The position numbers and the translations under genes were made by a program. DNA of 64,000 nt, taken from positions 4,707,974 to 4,771,973 of the forward strand of contig CAJSYZ010000007.1 in assembly GCA_910574455.1 (NCBI GenBank). The letters run 5' to 3'. The notes under the pieces were generated by a model, which saw only the letters and a list, made by a program, of their open reading frames with translations, did no database searches and was not told the DNA's origin. Of the stretch, positions 43,239 to 56,080 are shown one piece after another; within the stretch, counting starts at the first letter, position 1, and each line of letters begins with the position of its first letter. The stretch comes from Trichaptum fuscoviolaceum (taxonomy: Eukaryota > Basidiomycota > Agaricomycetes > Hymenochaetales > Trichaptaceae).

Positions 43239-43579
43239 GTCGGTATGTTCAGTACAGAATGTCTACTCAGCGAGGTATTAGCCTGCTTTAAGCTCGCTGT
43301 CGTGCCACGTAGAGCTGAGGTGGTCGCCGCCGTCATTCACAACGGCGGGAGCACAAAATGGTATAAAGGTCCCAACAATGCCCAAAATAGTTCTCACCGG
43401 CACCCTGCCACTGGCAGTGATTTGCCGCCTCCGCTTTCACAAAAACTTGTGCCAGTGGATGGAGAGCGAAACAAAAAATCAGGCTGAGGAGATACATTTC
43501 CATTTTCATCTTTGTGGTTGATACAACATGATAATCTACACGCCCTACGCCGAAATCAGTGTTTTCAGGTAATTGCCCT
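43239..43579. other. Intergenic; SUN promoter and 3' flank of the FMN enzyme
   Basis: No coding signal. It contains one CACCCTGCCACTGGCAGTG word (about 43,402) of the palindromic type. Confidence 0.5.
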
Positions 43580-45152
43580 CTATGCTTCTTTAACCAGTGC
43601 ATTCCTGTTTCCTTGAATCTCGGGAACACTCTTGTATCCGCTCAAGCCCAGGGAGACCTCGAAGTCGGAAAGGATGACACGAATCTGCTCCTCGACTCCT
43701 TGCTCACCACCTAACGTAAGGCCGTACATGAAGGGCCGCCCCACTGCGCAAGCAAAGTAAGAGATAAAATCGTCTGCAGAAAAAAATGCTTACACAGAAC
43801 TGCCTGAGCGCCGAGAGCAAGAGCCTTTATGATGTCGCTTCCAGTGCGGATGCCCGAGTCGAACAAGACAGTGAATTTGCCTGACGCTTGTGCTACCCGT
43901 ACTTTCTCGGAGAGACAAATCTTGTCCAAAGCATCAAGTGATGCAATACCTCCATCTACTTGGCGGCCACCTACAATTCCATGCTTCAGTCTTGCCATCG
44001 TGAAGACTAAAGTATATTAACTTACCGTGGTTGGAAACGACAATGCCGTCTACCCAATCAACCGCAGTCTCCGCGTCTTCGACGCTCTGAATTCCTTTCA
44101 AGACGATCGGACCATCCCAATGCTCTTTCAGGAATTTCAAGTCCTCCCATGTCCTGTACAATCCCGAATTCACTTCACCAAGCCACGCTCGGCCAAGCTT
44201 TTTCCTCAACAGCACCTCCTCGTCACCTTGCGCCGCCTTCTCCTCAAGCTTCGCCGGATCGTATGGGAACTCCACATGCTTTCCGACGGGCCACGGCTGT
44301 AGCCCATGGCGCTGCATGAAAATGGGATCACCTGTGCCCACCGCGATGCCGGTGCCGTGGAAGAAGGGAAGGTAGGCAGTATCAAGGTCGTGTGGGCGCC
44401 ATCCGATGGTGATAGTATCAAGCGTGACGACGAGTACTTTGAATCCATTCGTCTTGGCGCGATTGAGGACGGAGATGGTAACCTCAGGTGTTTTGGGCCA
44501 GTAAAGCTGATACCACCGGTGACCATCGCCGTTGGCGAGGCCTACATCTTCGATTGAGCGCGAGGATGCGGTGCTCATGATCATGGGCACACCAACTTTC
44601 GCGGCTGCTCGGGCGGAGGCGAGCTCGCCATCTTGGTGGACAATACCTTGAACGCCGATGGGAGCAAGGAGGAGAGGAGCTGGCAGCTTGGTCCCGAAGA
44701 TTGTAGTCTGATCAAAGCTACGGTTAGGAGGACACATATACGAAGGAGGCGCGCCATACTCACTTCAACATTTCTTGCCGTGCAATCCCTCAGCATGCGC
44801 GGGACAATCCGCCATTTATTGAACGCAGCGCGATTGAAGTGGTCGGTTGAGCACGTACCCGCACTGGCAAATACGTATTGATATGCGTCTGAACATTGCG
44901 AAGACATTAACATGCATGACACGAGAGAATAGTTAAGTGATACTCGCCCATACGGTCTTTCATCTTTTCCCTCGCAGCATCCTCAACTTTCTTGATGTCT
45001 ACTGACCCCAAGATAGGTGTGCGTCGATAGCCATAGGCTTCGAACATGAAGGTCGACCATCTGTTCGTATTCGAGCTTTCCGGTAGACTCTTTGGGTCTG
45101 TACCAATAGAGGTGAGCTTCTGTCCTTCTTCTTCAGGTCTGACTTCAGCCAT
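43580..45152 (-). CDS. FMN-dependent alpha-hydroxy acid oxidising enzyme (lactate 2-monooxygenase-like)
   Basis: This family oxidises L-lactate or related 2-hydroxy acids with FMN. Five exons: 45,152-44,948, 44,888-44,764, 44,707-44,026, 43,970-43,794 and 43,743-43,580, together 450 residues, normal for fungal members. Visible: [101 protein letters not shown], then across an intron [18 protein letters not shown] (catalytic His and substrate Arg), [20 protein letters not shown] and [10 protein letters not shown]. The first intron (44,889-44,947) appears to be GC-AG: only GCGAGT as donor gives DRM-DAYQYV in frame. Lactate monooxygenase versus other hydroxy-acid oxidase is inference from similarity of wording. 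No damage seen. Confidence 0.93.
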
Positions 45153-46088
45153 GATGTTCCGTCAAGAGCGTTTTGTGGAGTTCGCAGGTACTTTATGAAG
45201 CACAGAGTAACACGGGGAAATAACAGTCGGCACAAGACCGTAGGATGGCCCGGTATAGATGAACTGCGATACTGTATAGCGTGGGGCATGTGCAGCTATT
45301 TATTTCATTCTCGATGTTATGACCGGTGCTAGTGAGAACGGAACAGGTGACTTCTTCGATGGGCTCTGATGTTCTGCGACGGACTCGGAGCCCCGTTTTG
45401 TGCCTTCCCGTCGGCATCTGCACAGATTGCCTACTGTAAGTGCCAATGCGTTTCGATATGTCGATGCAGTATTCAGAAGGTGGTTAAAGCAGAAAATGCG
45501 AGTTAACGTTCTAAAGTCCAAGGATCAATGAGGCCTGACATCGTGGGGACACATAACCTATTTACTCAATCCTGCGCTCCCCCGCACGCTACCGTCTGTT
45601 GACAATCGAAAAAGAAGGCTTTCACGAAGGATGCTGTAGTGAAAAGTTGGGCTGGCAGGTTCTTGTGAGAGAAGTCGCCCTTGAGCTCGCTGAGAAGGCC
45701 CTTGGCTTTCAGCAAATGCAATACGGCAGCAGATTGTGAGCGGGCACAGCCGCTTGGCGAAGACTTGCAAAAAATCGTGTCTCGCTGCGTCGACTCTGTT
45801 TTGAGGCTCGAAGTTGTCCCTGATGTTGTCGTCGATGATGAAGAGACGCGACGCGACTGGACGCGCGACGTTCGCGTGCTCAGGCTCCCGCTTGTCACGA
45901 GTCTTATTACTCCTTCGGAGTCCTGTCAATACATGTGTTCATGTACGCAGCTGCTCATTCTCAGAATTCGATACTAGGACACAAAAGAAAGGAAAGAAAA
46001 AACATTTAAAATATCTGCCATCCCAGATTGAGATGCAATGTGTAGAGCTTTGTCTCCCTGCACATAGCTCCTCTTTCCACACCATAAA
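45153..46088. other. Stretch between two minus-strand genes; unresolved open frames
   Basis: Minus-strand frames of 110 and 123 codons overlap at 45,560-45,930. The 110-codon one (AAVLHLLKAKGLLSELKGDF, AQLFTTASFVKAFF) looks somewhat protein-like but matches nothing I know. In an A-T-R enzyme the reductase domain would lie here; I do not see its nucleotide-binding motif. Confidence 0.35.
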
Positions 46089-48982
46089 CTATGTGGCATA
46101 AACCTGTTGACCAAGGCCGTTAGCGTGCGGCAACTGCTGCGGCTCAATCTGTCTCAACAGAGTTTGAGACATAAGGCGGTTAATGGTCACAGCAAGCTCA
46201 GAGATTGATGGATATTCAAAGACGAAGCTCGGTCCGACTTCTGTGAAGGACACAGAAGACTCGCGAAGGGCATGCAAGATGGCGTTCCGGATGTACGTTG
46301 CCTGCAAGCTATGGATTCGATTGTCATCAGTCTAAGTGTTAATGGAGTGGTTATCCCAAGAGAGTTAGAGCTCACCTATCACACCCATGTTCAAACAGGT
46401 CATCTTCATCGCCTACCGGGTTCTTCATGACCCGCGTAACGATTTTGCGCATAAAATTCAGTGACTCCTCACGATTCCACACTGTCGGTGGAGTGATATC
46501 CGTCTGTGCGCTTGCCTCGACCGCTGCATATGCAGCTTCAATCTCATCATTATACAGTGCAACAGAGACATGTCTCCGGGGATTGCGCTTGGGGGTGTAC
46601 TCAAAAGGCTTATCGGGTTTGCAGACAAGGATCATCTGCATGAATAGTTAAGCGTCAGATATTTTCTATGCGAATTGGGCTGCTGTACACCAACCTCTTT
46701 AAAGATGCGAGAATGAGTAGGCGCAAACGCGTTGGCCTGCTCCACGAATGGCCTGTAAACGTGAGACAGTTTCAGGAATGAAAATTCGAAATAAGAAGAG
46801 AATAAGAAGGACAACACACCAAACATCGTTCCTGAATTTCGCTAGCTTCTCGCTATCCGTCGGATCGAACGGTTGCGTCGGTTCGATGATGACACCGTTT
46901 TGAAACTTTCCGCGTCCGAACATGAGAGCGTTCGCTACCAGCGGACTACGCGAGATGATGTGTTCCAAAGGCCCAGGATTTGTCTACCAGAAATTCGTGA
47001 GTGTGTCTGAACAGTATTTATTATGAATTTGAATCATGGATGATAGCGTACTTTCTCCCCGGTGGAGAGCATGATTTGGTCATCCGCCCGTCCATGGATC
47101 TTGTAGAATCCTGGAGCCGTCGGGTGCTCGATGAACAGGTCGTTCGTGTGATAGGCGTTCTTGTCTCCGCGTACAAAGCCATTAAGAACTGAAGGAGTAT
47201 GGGCTGTGTTGGGCTGTGTATACAATATAGGGTTAGACGTGTGCAACGAAAGACATAATCACTTAGGTCGCACGCACAAGAAGCGTCAGTTCGTATATCC
47301 CTTCATCGTCTTGAGGAATTAGAACTGGAGATACGTGAGGAGAGAACTTGATGTACTCCCAGCCATGGGGTATGGATTCCTCTAATGACAGAAGTAAGAC
47401 AAATGCATCGGACCACAACCTTCAATATCAACTCACTCGGCATGCAACTCGCTGCTATCCCGAATTCCGTCCTGTAAAATTTCCAGTTGTAGATTCTTGT
47501 AAACAATGGACCATCGTAGTGTGATGGATAAACTCACGCTCCGTAGATATGCCACAGGGGCACCCCGGCAGCCTCAAGTGCATCGCCAACGCTCTTGCTC
47601 AAAGGTGCGCCACCGAAAATCTGACAGTCAAGCGATATTAAGTCTCGAAACCCCTATCCTATTTGCAGAGGATTCCAACTTACCAAACCCTTTAATCCCT
47701 TGAGGTACTCAACGCTATCCGGTTCGCCGCTCCAGGTCTATAGAATCCACAATTGAGTATACACGTCTCCTTGCAAAAGATGTCACATACCTCCATGAAG
47801 CTTGGAACGGCAAACAGGAGAGTAACATTTGTTGCCTTACAGCTTGCGATTTGCCTATCCGGGGTGAGGACAATGGGAGGATTGGCAGGATGGAACAACG
47901 AAAGCGTCTTCCTGTCGATGGCTTTACGAAAAGCTATTACTTATCTATTCGCTGAAATATAGAGATGGCTACTTACTGCCCAGCATGTGTGGAAGAATCC
48001 AGATGCATCTGTGATGAAAAGTGGTCGTGAATAAAAGAAGATTTTACGACTGTAAATCACTAACGGAAGAGTGGTAACGCATGAACGGATAATGTCTCGC
48101 CGCATAGGTCTCTTTCACCGAACCCTTGTATATAATCAGTTAGATGATCCTAATTAACAGATAGGACCTGCTCACAAGGAGTTCGTGACCATTGAAGGAG
48201 AATGCGGTGAGTTAGTGTTCGTAACTTAGGGAATGCAGTCGAGCCTAGACAAGAAGTACGTTAGTACATGTTTTTGCGCATAATTGCCGCGTACGAAGCT
48301 ACTCACCAGAAGAATGAAGAATCAAAGCCGGAGCATCCAAATCCGGAGTGGTAGTGAGTGGAAGCAGTTCAAATGAGCTGTCTTTCTCGGGGAAAAGGTC
48401 TTCAAATGTAGGCATAGAAATAATCTTTGCCTCGCGACCTTCCTTCTTGATTTCTTCGAGCGCATTCTTCGCAACTCCCTGCATCGAATCATCTGCGCTG
48501 ACGAAGAGGTGCTGAGAGGCTGTCTGCAAGAACATATTCGCAACACCGAATTTGGAGTTCCGAATCGAGATCGGGAAAGGTTGATATCCGGCGCGCATGA
48601 GACCAACGAGGAAACATTGGAATGAGATCATATCTGTAAGTCCATCTTAGTTTTTCCGTACTTAGCGATCAGGAAGAGTAGACATACCTGAGTTGGCTAG
48701 TATAGCGATCGTTGGCGGTGATGCGGAGTTTCCGGGTACGCCAGCAAGCGCCTCAGAGGCAAACAGCGATGCGTGGTGTATACCCCGCTGCGCCTCTGCC
48801 CAGGTCATCGTCTTGATCGTGCCATTGGGGTCTTCATAGACGTAGAGAGGGTGATTAGCAGAGTGTTTGCCATGAAAGTCATACAACTGATGCAGAGCTA
48901 GAGAACCATCAAGGGGCGGTGGCGTGAAAGTCGAGCTGCCAGTGCCCTGAGGCGTGATGAAACTGTCGGTAGGAAGACTCAT
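46089..48982 (-). CDS. NRPS-like adenylation-thiolation enzyme, no reductase domain
   Basis: Such enzymes activate a carboxylic acid as acyl-AMP and load it on a phosphopantetheine arm. The start is the ATG at 48,982 (MSLPTDSFITPQG). Spliced pieces give LYVYEDPNGTIKTMTWAEAQ, IISFQCFLVGLMRAGYQPFP, ALILHSSG joined across an intron to GSTAFPK (core A3), PPIVLTPDRQIASCKATNVT, IFGGAPLSKSVGDALEAAGV, TEFG (A5), KNAYHTNDLFIEH, GRADDQIMLSTGEKTNP (A7-A8), FGRGKFQNGVIIEPTQPFDP and a final thiolation domain where DEDDLFEHGCD joins SLQATYIRNAI across an intron, restoring the phosphopantetheine serine (GCDSLQ). It stops at 46,089 about 60 residues later. Relatives usually continue into an NAD-binding reductase (A-T-R), absent here. 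Many introns; exact joins not all checked. Confidence 0.88.
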
Positions 48983-50827
48983 TCGTAAAGCCGCTAGTCA
49001 GAGTACAGGTGAGCGAAGTGCAGGTCTAAGGTGGCTATGTGTTGACTGAAGTTTGAGAAAGACAAGTCAGTCGCGCTTTAGAGAAAACGCCAGTGTCGCT
49101 GCGGCGATGCCGAGAGGCGCTCTAAGAATATTTCAGAACACCGAATCTCACAGGAACCCACCCTAATCGCCATGAAATCAGATGATCAACGACTTAGTGC
49201 ATCATGCCGAGCAGAAGTAGGGGAATGTTGCTCCCTTGCTTTGAGAGCATCGGAGCGGCGCGCGGAAGTAAACACGTTGACGAAGACATTCAGTCATGAA
49301 CAATCACAAGAGGACCGAGGAGTGTGAGACAGACCCGTCCACAATTCGGCCATTGGTCGACCTTCCGTGACCGTTTTGCTGATCCGCGGATGTGAGAAGA
49401 ACAAGAATCGCAAAAGATATCAGGCAATGGATACGACAGAGAAGTTCGAGTTCGACTCCCTGTGCAACGCTCCGGCGGGTGCAATTTGAAACAACCATGG
49501 GCTGGGTTGTGATGGAGAGAAAATGTAGCAGCAAGAGGAGATGATGAGCGCAGAGTGCGAACGATCAAAACAGAAGTTTCCTCAAAACTTGCTAGAGTGT
49601 TGCCTCTGAGGAGTTTTCGATCATTTACCTGTCCAATGTGAGACTACTCACCTAGCTTCCATCAAAGTTTCTAAAATTGCGACAAACCCGACGGTGGTTA
49701 TAGCATCACGGCCTATGCGGCGTTGAGAGTATGGCGCAAAGCAAGTGTAAAAACTTTCTTCCCTTAATTTGTGAGCCAGAATAGAAAGTCCACGTTCTCC
49801 GGAGTACCTTATAGAAAGTAAGTATAGCTTTACAAGCTTTCAATGAAAGTAACTTAGTAAGTAGAATCGTAGATAGAGGTTAACGTTGAACTGCCTACGC
49901 GAGCAAGAGGTAGAAAACGTGAGGCTTAGTCATCCTAAAAATCACTGGCAGCCGATTGGTTCGAGCTGGACATGTTGTTTTCCGTCCTCCATCAACTTGA
50001 ACTCTCCTTCCACCTCTTTGACACCAAGTGCATCTTTCTCTGAAAATAATCTGACATGAGTAATCTTCTTTTACTGAAAATATTTTTCAACCAGAAAGGC
50101 GCAAGACAGCCGAATGTAGCAGGTTCTTTCCTGAGACCACATCTCGCTTTTGACATCGTAGCTTACTCTACGCAATAATCCATGAGAACATGTTTAGCGC
50201 TGCAGAAAATCACTCCATAAGAGGACACACCAGGAGCTTGTCCTGGGTAAATCATCGCTTGCAGCGATCCTCTGCCAGACGCGCCACCAAGACGTTGCCT
50301 TTGATGAAGAGATTATCATCAACGCTTTCGGACATCCTTGCTCGTGGGACAGAACCTGAGGCTGCTTACTCGCTATTCCGATCTATTCTTGCTGTCTCAG
50401 ATCAACTTCCTCGAGCTTCGCTGGTTCCTAACACGCCAAGAGCCGCGGATTCTGGCTGCCTCTCACATTCAATAAACCTCGCTTAGTCCACATTGGCCGG
50501 GTTGTACCCGAATTGTTGGCTTAATGTTCCATCGAACGCCTCGAGAGGCGGGATACCTACGGGCGCTTGAACTGCGCTCGGGATCCCAAGCAGCGGGTAT
50601 CAATGCATATCAATGCCCTCACGGCGGCGTGTCCTCCGTCGACCCCTTTCGGTGCTCCTCTCGGAGGTGTTTTGTCAATCATTCCTCATACCTGACGGCT
50701 ACGCGTTTGGGGTGCACGCCTGTAACATTCGTACATAAGGGACAAGAGGCGGGCAGTCCTTAGCGACACTCTACAGTCCCCCGCTCAACACTGCTTCAGG
50801 TCAAGCGCATCCACGCAGTCACATAGT
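48983..50827. other. Intergenic between divergent genes; only weak open frames
   Basis: Small open frames at 49,290-49,568 (minus), 50,190-50,486 and 50,524-50,763 (plus) have no domain, no convincing splice sites and basic/serine-rich chance-like composition. Both promoters of the flanking divergent genes must be here; I recognise no specific element. Confidence 0.45.
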
Positions 50828-52751
50828 ATGGATGCAGCTTTCGCAAATGGCATACATCACCTGTGAGTCGGACATTGTCCCTTAATTCACAAGAGACAGT
50901 ATTCTAACTACATTGGGCTCATACTACTCAAAGGTTTGTCGCGAAGCAGTATGCCACTGCTAGCTGGGGTAAGGAGTAATCATTCACATGGATCCTTGAC
51001 AAGCACCGACGTCTCTCATCTACATAGTAATGGCCTTGTATGAGTACACCATCACATTCGATCGGGAAGTCTCGTCCATCTGGCAGAAGAAGTACACGCT
51101 GGCCACAATTCTCTGGACTCTGGTACGTTGCTATCAGAGGAGCTGCTTTGACGTATCGAATAACTAACCATTTTTGCACTTTAGAACCGATATCTTCTAT
51201 TGCTATCCTATTGCCCGATCACCCTGGGTAAGTATCTTCTACCGATACGATAGCAATATGAGGATTTAACCAACGTTCAGCTTTCTTTGTTCCACTAACA
51301 CCTGAGGTACATTGAAAGATTTGCCATCCACCTATTATACACGCACTCATGACATTCTCGGGATCTCCTTGGAAAAATCAAATATATAGCAGTGAGTCTT
51401 GTTAGAAACCCTATCGGTGATGGGAAGGCACAGAGCTGATGGGTTTTTGACCGATCAGATGTTTAACCTTCGTGAAGTTCCCCGGGACAATACAGATCAT
51501 CTCCAATATTTCGACAGGTCTGACACTTGCGCTTCGCGTTTACGCACTTTACGGTAGAGCATTGGTAGGTGAAACTTCTATCTCTACTTGAAGGACTACA
51601 TTGACAAGTACGGCTCCCAGTGGGTCTTCGCTATTCTCGCACCCTTCTTCGTCGTTGAAATAGTGCTGGAGAGCGTAAGTTTAGTAGGCCAAGATTCTGA
51701 ATTGCACTGACTAAGAATGTCAGTGGGCTGTTGCAGGGGGCGTTCCAGTACCTGTTCCCGGCGGTATGCAGCACTTCCGCTCGTCTCGGATGAATGCCAA
51801 GCTAACGATGATCGTCAGGCCAAACGGGATGCATCCTCACAGGCAAACCCAATCAGTAAGTGCCTATCTTCTCACACCTGTCTAAACACTTTACTGAGCT
51901 TCTCACAGGGGCGATCGTATGTTGTATTCCTCCCGAGTGCGGGCATTCCCATGACCCACTAACATTTCATCATCTCTTTGCGAATTGGGATTTGTAGGCT
52001 TCGCCGCGTTTTGGATCGGACAGCTGATCTTCCCGACAGTCATTTTCATGATGACTCTCACTCGCGCAGTGCTCCTGCAGAGAAGAGAGGTTGCCATTAA
52101 AGGCGGCATTGTTGGTTTGTTGCTTCGTGATGGTAAGTATCTGATCAGAATATATCCATGGAACACTAATAAATTATCAATGCAGGGTCATTGTACTTCT
52201 TGTAAGTTTATGCTGCGGTCTCCACAGAAGAATTTTATAGAATGGACTCACACCGGATTCAGTGTTATTTTCACAGTGAACTTGGCAAACGTGCTTACTT
52301 ATGTTGTGAGTGATTCTAGACTTTCACTGAGAAGAAGACGTTGACTTTGACTTACCGCTTAGCTTGGTCCTGTGAGTATTTTCAAATGCGCGAGCTACCT
52401 CGATTGCTTATAAACCGACCCCCCTCCCCTCAACCTGACACTTTCAAACAGCCTGATATTCAAGCCATCAATGCTCCCTTCTCAGCGCTAATCACAGCCA
52501 TGATGATTTGCCGCCTCATGCTCAACCTCCACAACCGTCCCGATCAAGAGGTACTCATCAGCTTCGACATTCAGACGCGTCTTAAACTACCTGAAACATA
52601 CCTCGGTAACTTGGGAGAGGATTTGGATGTTGAGACCGTTGATCATCGGGTGCGCACTGGGACGAGAGACAGACGGACGTTACGCAAAGAACGAGATTAT
52701 GAGCTGAGCACTATATATTCTTCTCGAGCTACTCTCGGTCAACCGATGTGA
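50828..52751 (+). CDS. DUF6533 multi-pass membrane protein
   Basis: Exon 1 starts at the ATG at 50,828 (MDAAFANGIHHL). Spliced exons read FVAKQYATASW, ALYEYTITFDREVSSIWQKK and YTLATILWTLNRYLLLLSYC, the DUF6533 signature (D-E-V plus W-K-KW then NRY), then CLTFVKFPGTIQII, SNISTGLTLALRVYALYGRA, GSQWVFAILAPFFVVEIVLE, FAAFWIGQLIFPTVIFMMTL, and INAPFSALITAMMICRLMLN before a hydrophilic tail ending DYELSTIYSSRATLGQPM. That is consistent with about seven helices, the usual topology. The family is greatly expanded in Agaricomycetes and its function is unknown. It lies between the NRPS-like gene (divergent) and VMA3 (same strand). Introns of 50-65 nt; no damage seen. Confidence 0.88.
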
Positions 52752-53098
52752 TTTACACCGATATCTATGTATTCGCCTGTATGTCGAGCAGTCATGTAGC
52801 TTTCTCCCGGTTAAATATAACTGTATACCTCCGACTTGTATACCGCATGTAGACCTTGGAATATGAAGTTTGCTCAACGGTTATTATGAACCTGTCTCTG
52901 TCCAAGGTTTTAAAGACAAAGTTGATACTCCGCTCAAACCCGCGCGTTACGCGTCACACGTCACGAGCTGGGAATTTGTCAGTGATGCAGTCGCTGCGCG
53001 GCGCAGACTTCCATCCCCCTTTTCGTTGTTCGTCGCCGTTGAGTTCGTTCTCTACCCTCCTTTCATCCATTCACGCACTCGACGCCAACTAAGCTAAG

Positions 53099-54151
53099 AT
53101 GACTGAATACTGCCCTGTGTACGCGCCTTTCTTCGGAGCTTTGGTGAGTGTTTTATTGCTGTTGGATGTTGAGGACGCTGCACGCCACGACGCGTATTGT
53201 GTATTGCATCCGAGGAAGGAATAGAATGGTTGAACTCACCATATCATGTTTTAGGGCTGCACCAGCGCCATCGTCTTTACTTGTGAGCGAGCTACCTACT
53301 TCATTTCTTTATCTGTTCTTACGCTATGTGTCAATAGCAATCGGTGCCAGGTAAGCTGAGCTGTCTAGGTAGGGATGAATTTGTGTTCAGCGAATGTTCT
53401 TTCATTCCGCAGCTATGGAACCGCAAAATCGGGTGTCGGTATCTCTGCGATGTCGGTGCTCCGGCCAGACCTTATGATGAAGTGCGCTGTGCCAGTTGTC
53501 ATGGCTGGTATCATTGCTGTACGTTCATTCACTCCAATTTCGTTCTCGCCACAGCTCAACTAATCACAACTTGCTCTTTATAGATCTACGGGCTTGTCGT
53601 TTCGGTGCTTATCTCTGGTGACTGTGCGTACTCCTCGGAACTTTCACTTAATGCATCTTGCTGACTGACAATGAACTTCTTGCCGAACACTTACGGTCTG
53701 TTCAATGTGCACATGATACAGTGACGTACAACATGTCGCTCTTCCAGGGCTTCGTCCAGCTTGGCGCAGGCTTGTCTGTTGGTCTTGCCGGTCTCGCAGC
53801 AGGCTTTGCCATCGGCATCGTCGGAGACGCAGGTGTTCGCGGCACCGCACAACAACCTCGTCTCTTCGTCGGCATGGTACGTCACTTGTTTGCGCGCTCT
53901 CTTGGCAGACGTTCGGCTTACCCATCGCTATTTAGATTCTTATTCTCATTTTCGCCGAAGTGCTTGGACTTTATGGTGCGTTACTACGGCTAAACCCTTT
54001 ACATTTGCATCAAAGCTTATATATTGAATGTTAGGCCTCATTGTTGCTCTAATCATGAACGGTCGTGCAAAAGATGCCGCCGGTATCGTAAGTTGGCTTA
54101 GCATGTACTGCATGTTGTCTTCCAGATCCTGACTCGCATTCACAGTGCTAA
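53099..54151 (+). CDS. VMA3: V-type H+-ATPase proteolipid subunit c
   Basis: Subunit c forms the proton-carrying ring of the vacuolar ATPase. Nine exons: 53,099-53,143; 53,255-53,282; 53,338-53,350; 53,413-53,518; 53,584-53,623; 53,722-53,876; 53,936-53,975; 54,035-54,087; 54,146-54,151. They total 486 nt, 161 residues plus stop, the normal length. Visible: [119 protein letters not shown] and [20 protein letters not shown]. The essential proton-binding Glu is the E of [10 protein letters not shown]. Exon 3 is only 13 nt and the last exon carries one codon plus stop. Four membrane helices. No damage. Confidence 0.97.
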
Positions 54152-55604
54152 ATTGAAAGATGATTGTAGCCATTGATCTTGCTCCCGCAAAATTTTACGC
54201 AGGAGCATATGGACTTGGCCTCCGGTAAAGCGGTAGCATACGCTTTTGATTCCCTCCCGTATCGCAATATGTTGGTGGATTGTCCTCGCATGTAATACAC
54301 AATCTGCTTTCTTTTAATTTTATACGTGCGAATGAAACCACTGCAAACACACCATCCCCAACTCGCGCGTCACATGTTTATGAAACGCTGTCGATCGAAG
54401 GCGCAGCGTGCGCTGTGTTTGGTATCGCAATGTATGGCAAGAAACGGAGGACTAGAGTGAACGTTATATCCCGACCTCCATGTCGGCCACGCTCAGAGAC
54501 CCATAGGCTAATGGCATATTGCAGGGCGCAGTATTTGTCGACTTTAACTCGCACATTGAATAGCATAAAGTCCTCGCCTCAAGATTTCAGTAGCGTATGG
54601 ACCCAATGAAATCAGTGCCGAGTTACGATGAAGAGCATTTTTAGAACCTGACAGACTCATCGGAGGAGGTTGGAATCTGAACTGAGATAGAGAAGCTGCC
54701 AAGCCTAATACACCTGTTGTTAAGCGGATTGAAGAGTATAGGGGTAGCTTGGAGTAAGTTTCGCTTCCAAACACCGACCTTTGAGGCCAAGAGCCTCGGA
54801 CTTCCTATGCGGTTTACACGGCCATCAACGCCATCAGACATGCCATCATCTGAGCGCGAACCTTGCAAGAAAAGAGCCGAAATGATTGGTCGGAAGGACG
54901 ATTAGTTTGATGGCCTGGGATGCCGAGGTGAATGGGAGGACTTTCTGCGGCTTGCCGTTGTTGGGCCATCAGACGCAATGTAGCAAGCCCCGCCACGCAG
55001 AAATTATTGAGTGCCCGTTTGCAGTGCGAAACATCGATAACGTGTAGACCTCCCGGACAGCTCGGCCGAATTGATGCATGCTAGTACTCCTTCGAGCGTT
55101 CGTTTGCACTGCATAGAGTACTATCAACACCATCGTCAAATTCTGGAGGATCCGGGGTGTTTCGTTGATACAGCAGTCGGCGGTTCAAAGCTGGTTTTGT
55201 TTGCTTCAAGGAAAAGGTAGGTTCGACATTGTTGGAAAACCGCAAGCGTCACCCTATAAACCTCGTTCAAGGGTTACAAACAAGCCAAGTGACTGCTGGG
55301 TCCGAGCCAGGCCAAGAAAAGAAGCAATCAGAATTGTTGGGCCATGCTGATTTCATGAGCTAAGGTGCGGCAAGTCCTGGAACCACTGACAAGCCAAGGG
55401 CTGATCCTAGTATGGACCAAGGACTAAGCGCCTATACGTAGAGACGCTCAAATGCAAGAACCGCTTGATCTATAAAACTCGCCCATACCTTGCCCGCTTT
55501 CTCAAGTCCATCGAGTCACTTTCGTCCAGACTATCGACTTCTCGCCTTCGCCCATTTCTTTGCCTCCTGACTATCGTCCTTCGCGTTCAGCACACACGTG
55601 CCGC
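54152..55604. other. Intergenic, no supported gene
   Basis: Short open frames in all directions without motifs or splice structure. The last 150 bases should contain the promoter of the gene at 55,605. Confidence 0.45.
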
Positions 55605-56080
55605 ATGCCACACATTCCTCGCCTCTTCGCTCGAGCGAGCAATTCATCCCAGAATGACACCAATGGAGGCCTCGCGACTAACACGAAAATAGGGATTGCT
55701 ATTGGCTTGAGTAGGTCGCGTCTCTTGCTAGCACATAAGCCGAGCTCACCGGAAGTCATCCGCTTGCCCGTCTAGTCCTATTTGCCATCCTACTCTTCAG
55801 CTTCTGGATGGTCGCCCGTTACCGGGTGAAGAAGAAACCACGGACGGCCGAAGAGGACTTTCACCACGAGGCCCTCGACCACTGGATGGGCAATGTCGCC
55901 AAGCCCAAGTCCCAGCGCAAGGGTTCCGCATCCACCGGAGGCAAGTCGCGAAGCACGTCAATGAGCACAATGCCGACATACGAAGGCAACGAGCCCGACA
56001 TGCCCTACGATCCCACCTTTGTGCATCCACCTCCCAGAGCTCACTTCACCCATCCGAGCGCCCAATACCATGCACATTAG
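55605..56080 (+). CDS. Small single-pass membrane protein, uncharacterised
   Basis: Two exons, 55,605-55,710 and 55,776-56,080, give 136 residues. After MPHIPRLFARASNSSQNDTN a single helix spans the intron (IGIAIGLILFAILLFSFWMV) and is followed by RYRVKKKPRT, a positive-inside stop-transfer. The rest is hydrophilic (EEDFHHEALDHWMGNVAKPK, then Ser/Thr- and Pro-rich to AQYHAH). The N-terminal side would face the lumen or outside. I recognise no named family. The ATG at 55,605 is the first in frame; an upstream in-frame extension lacks an ATG. Confidence 0.75.

Noticed and set aside
45558..45930. Possible reductase-domain remnant of the NRPS-like gene
   Set aside because: No GxxGxxG nucleotide-binding motif or other reductase wording visible in any frame.
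50190..50763. Two plus-strand frames (98 and 79 codons) as genes
   Set aside because: No splice sites, motifs or family resemblance; composition looks like chance.
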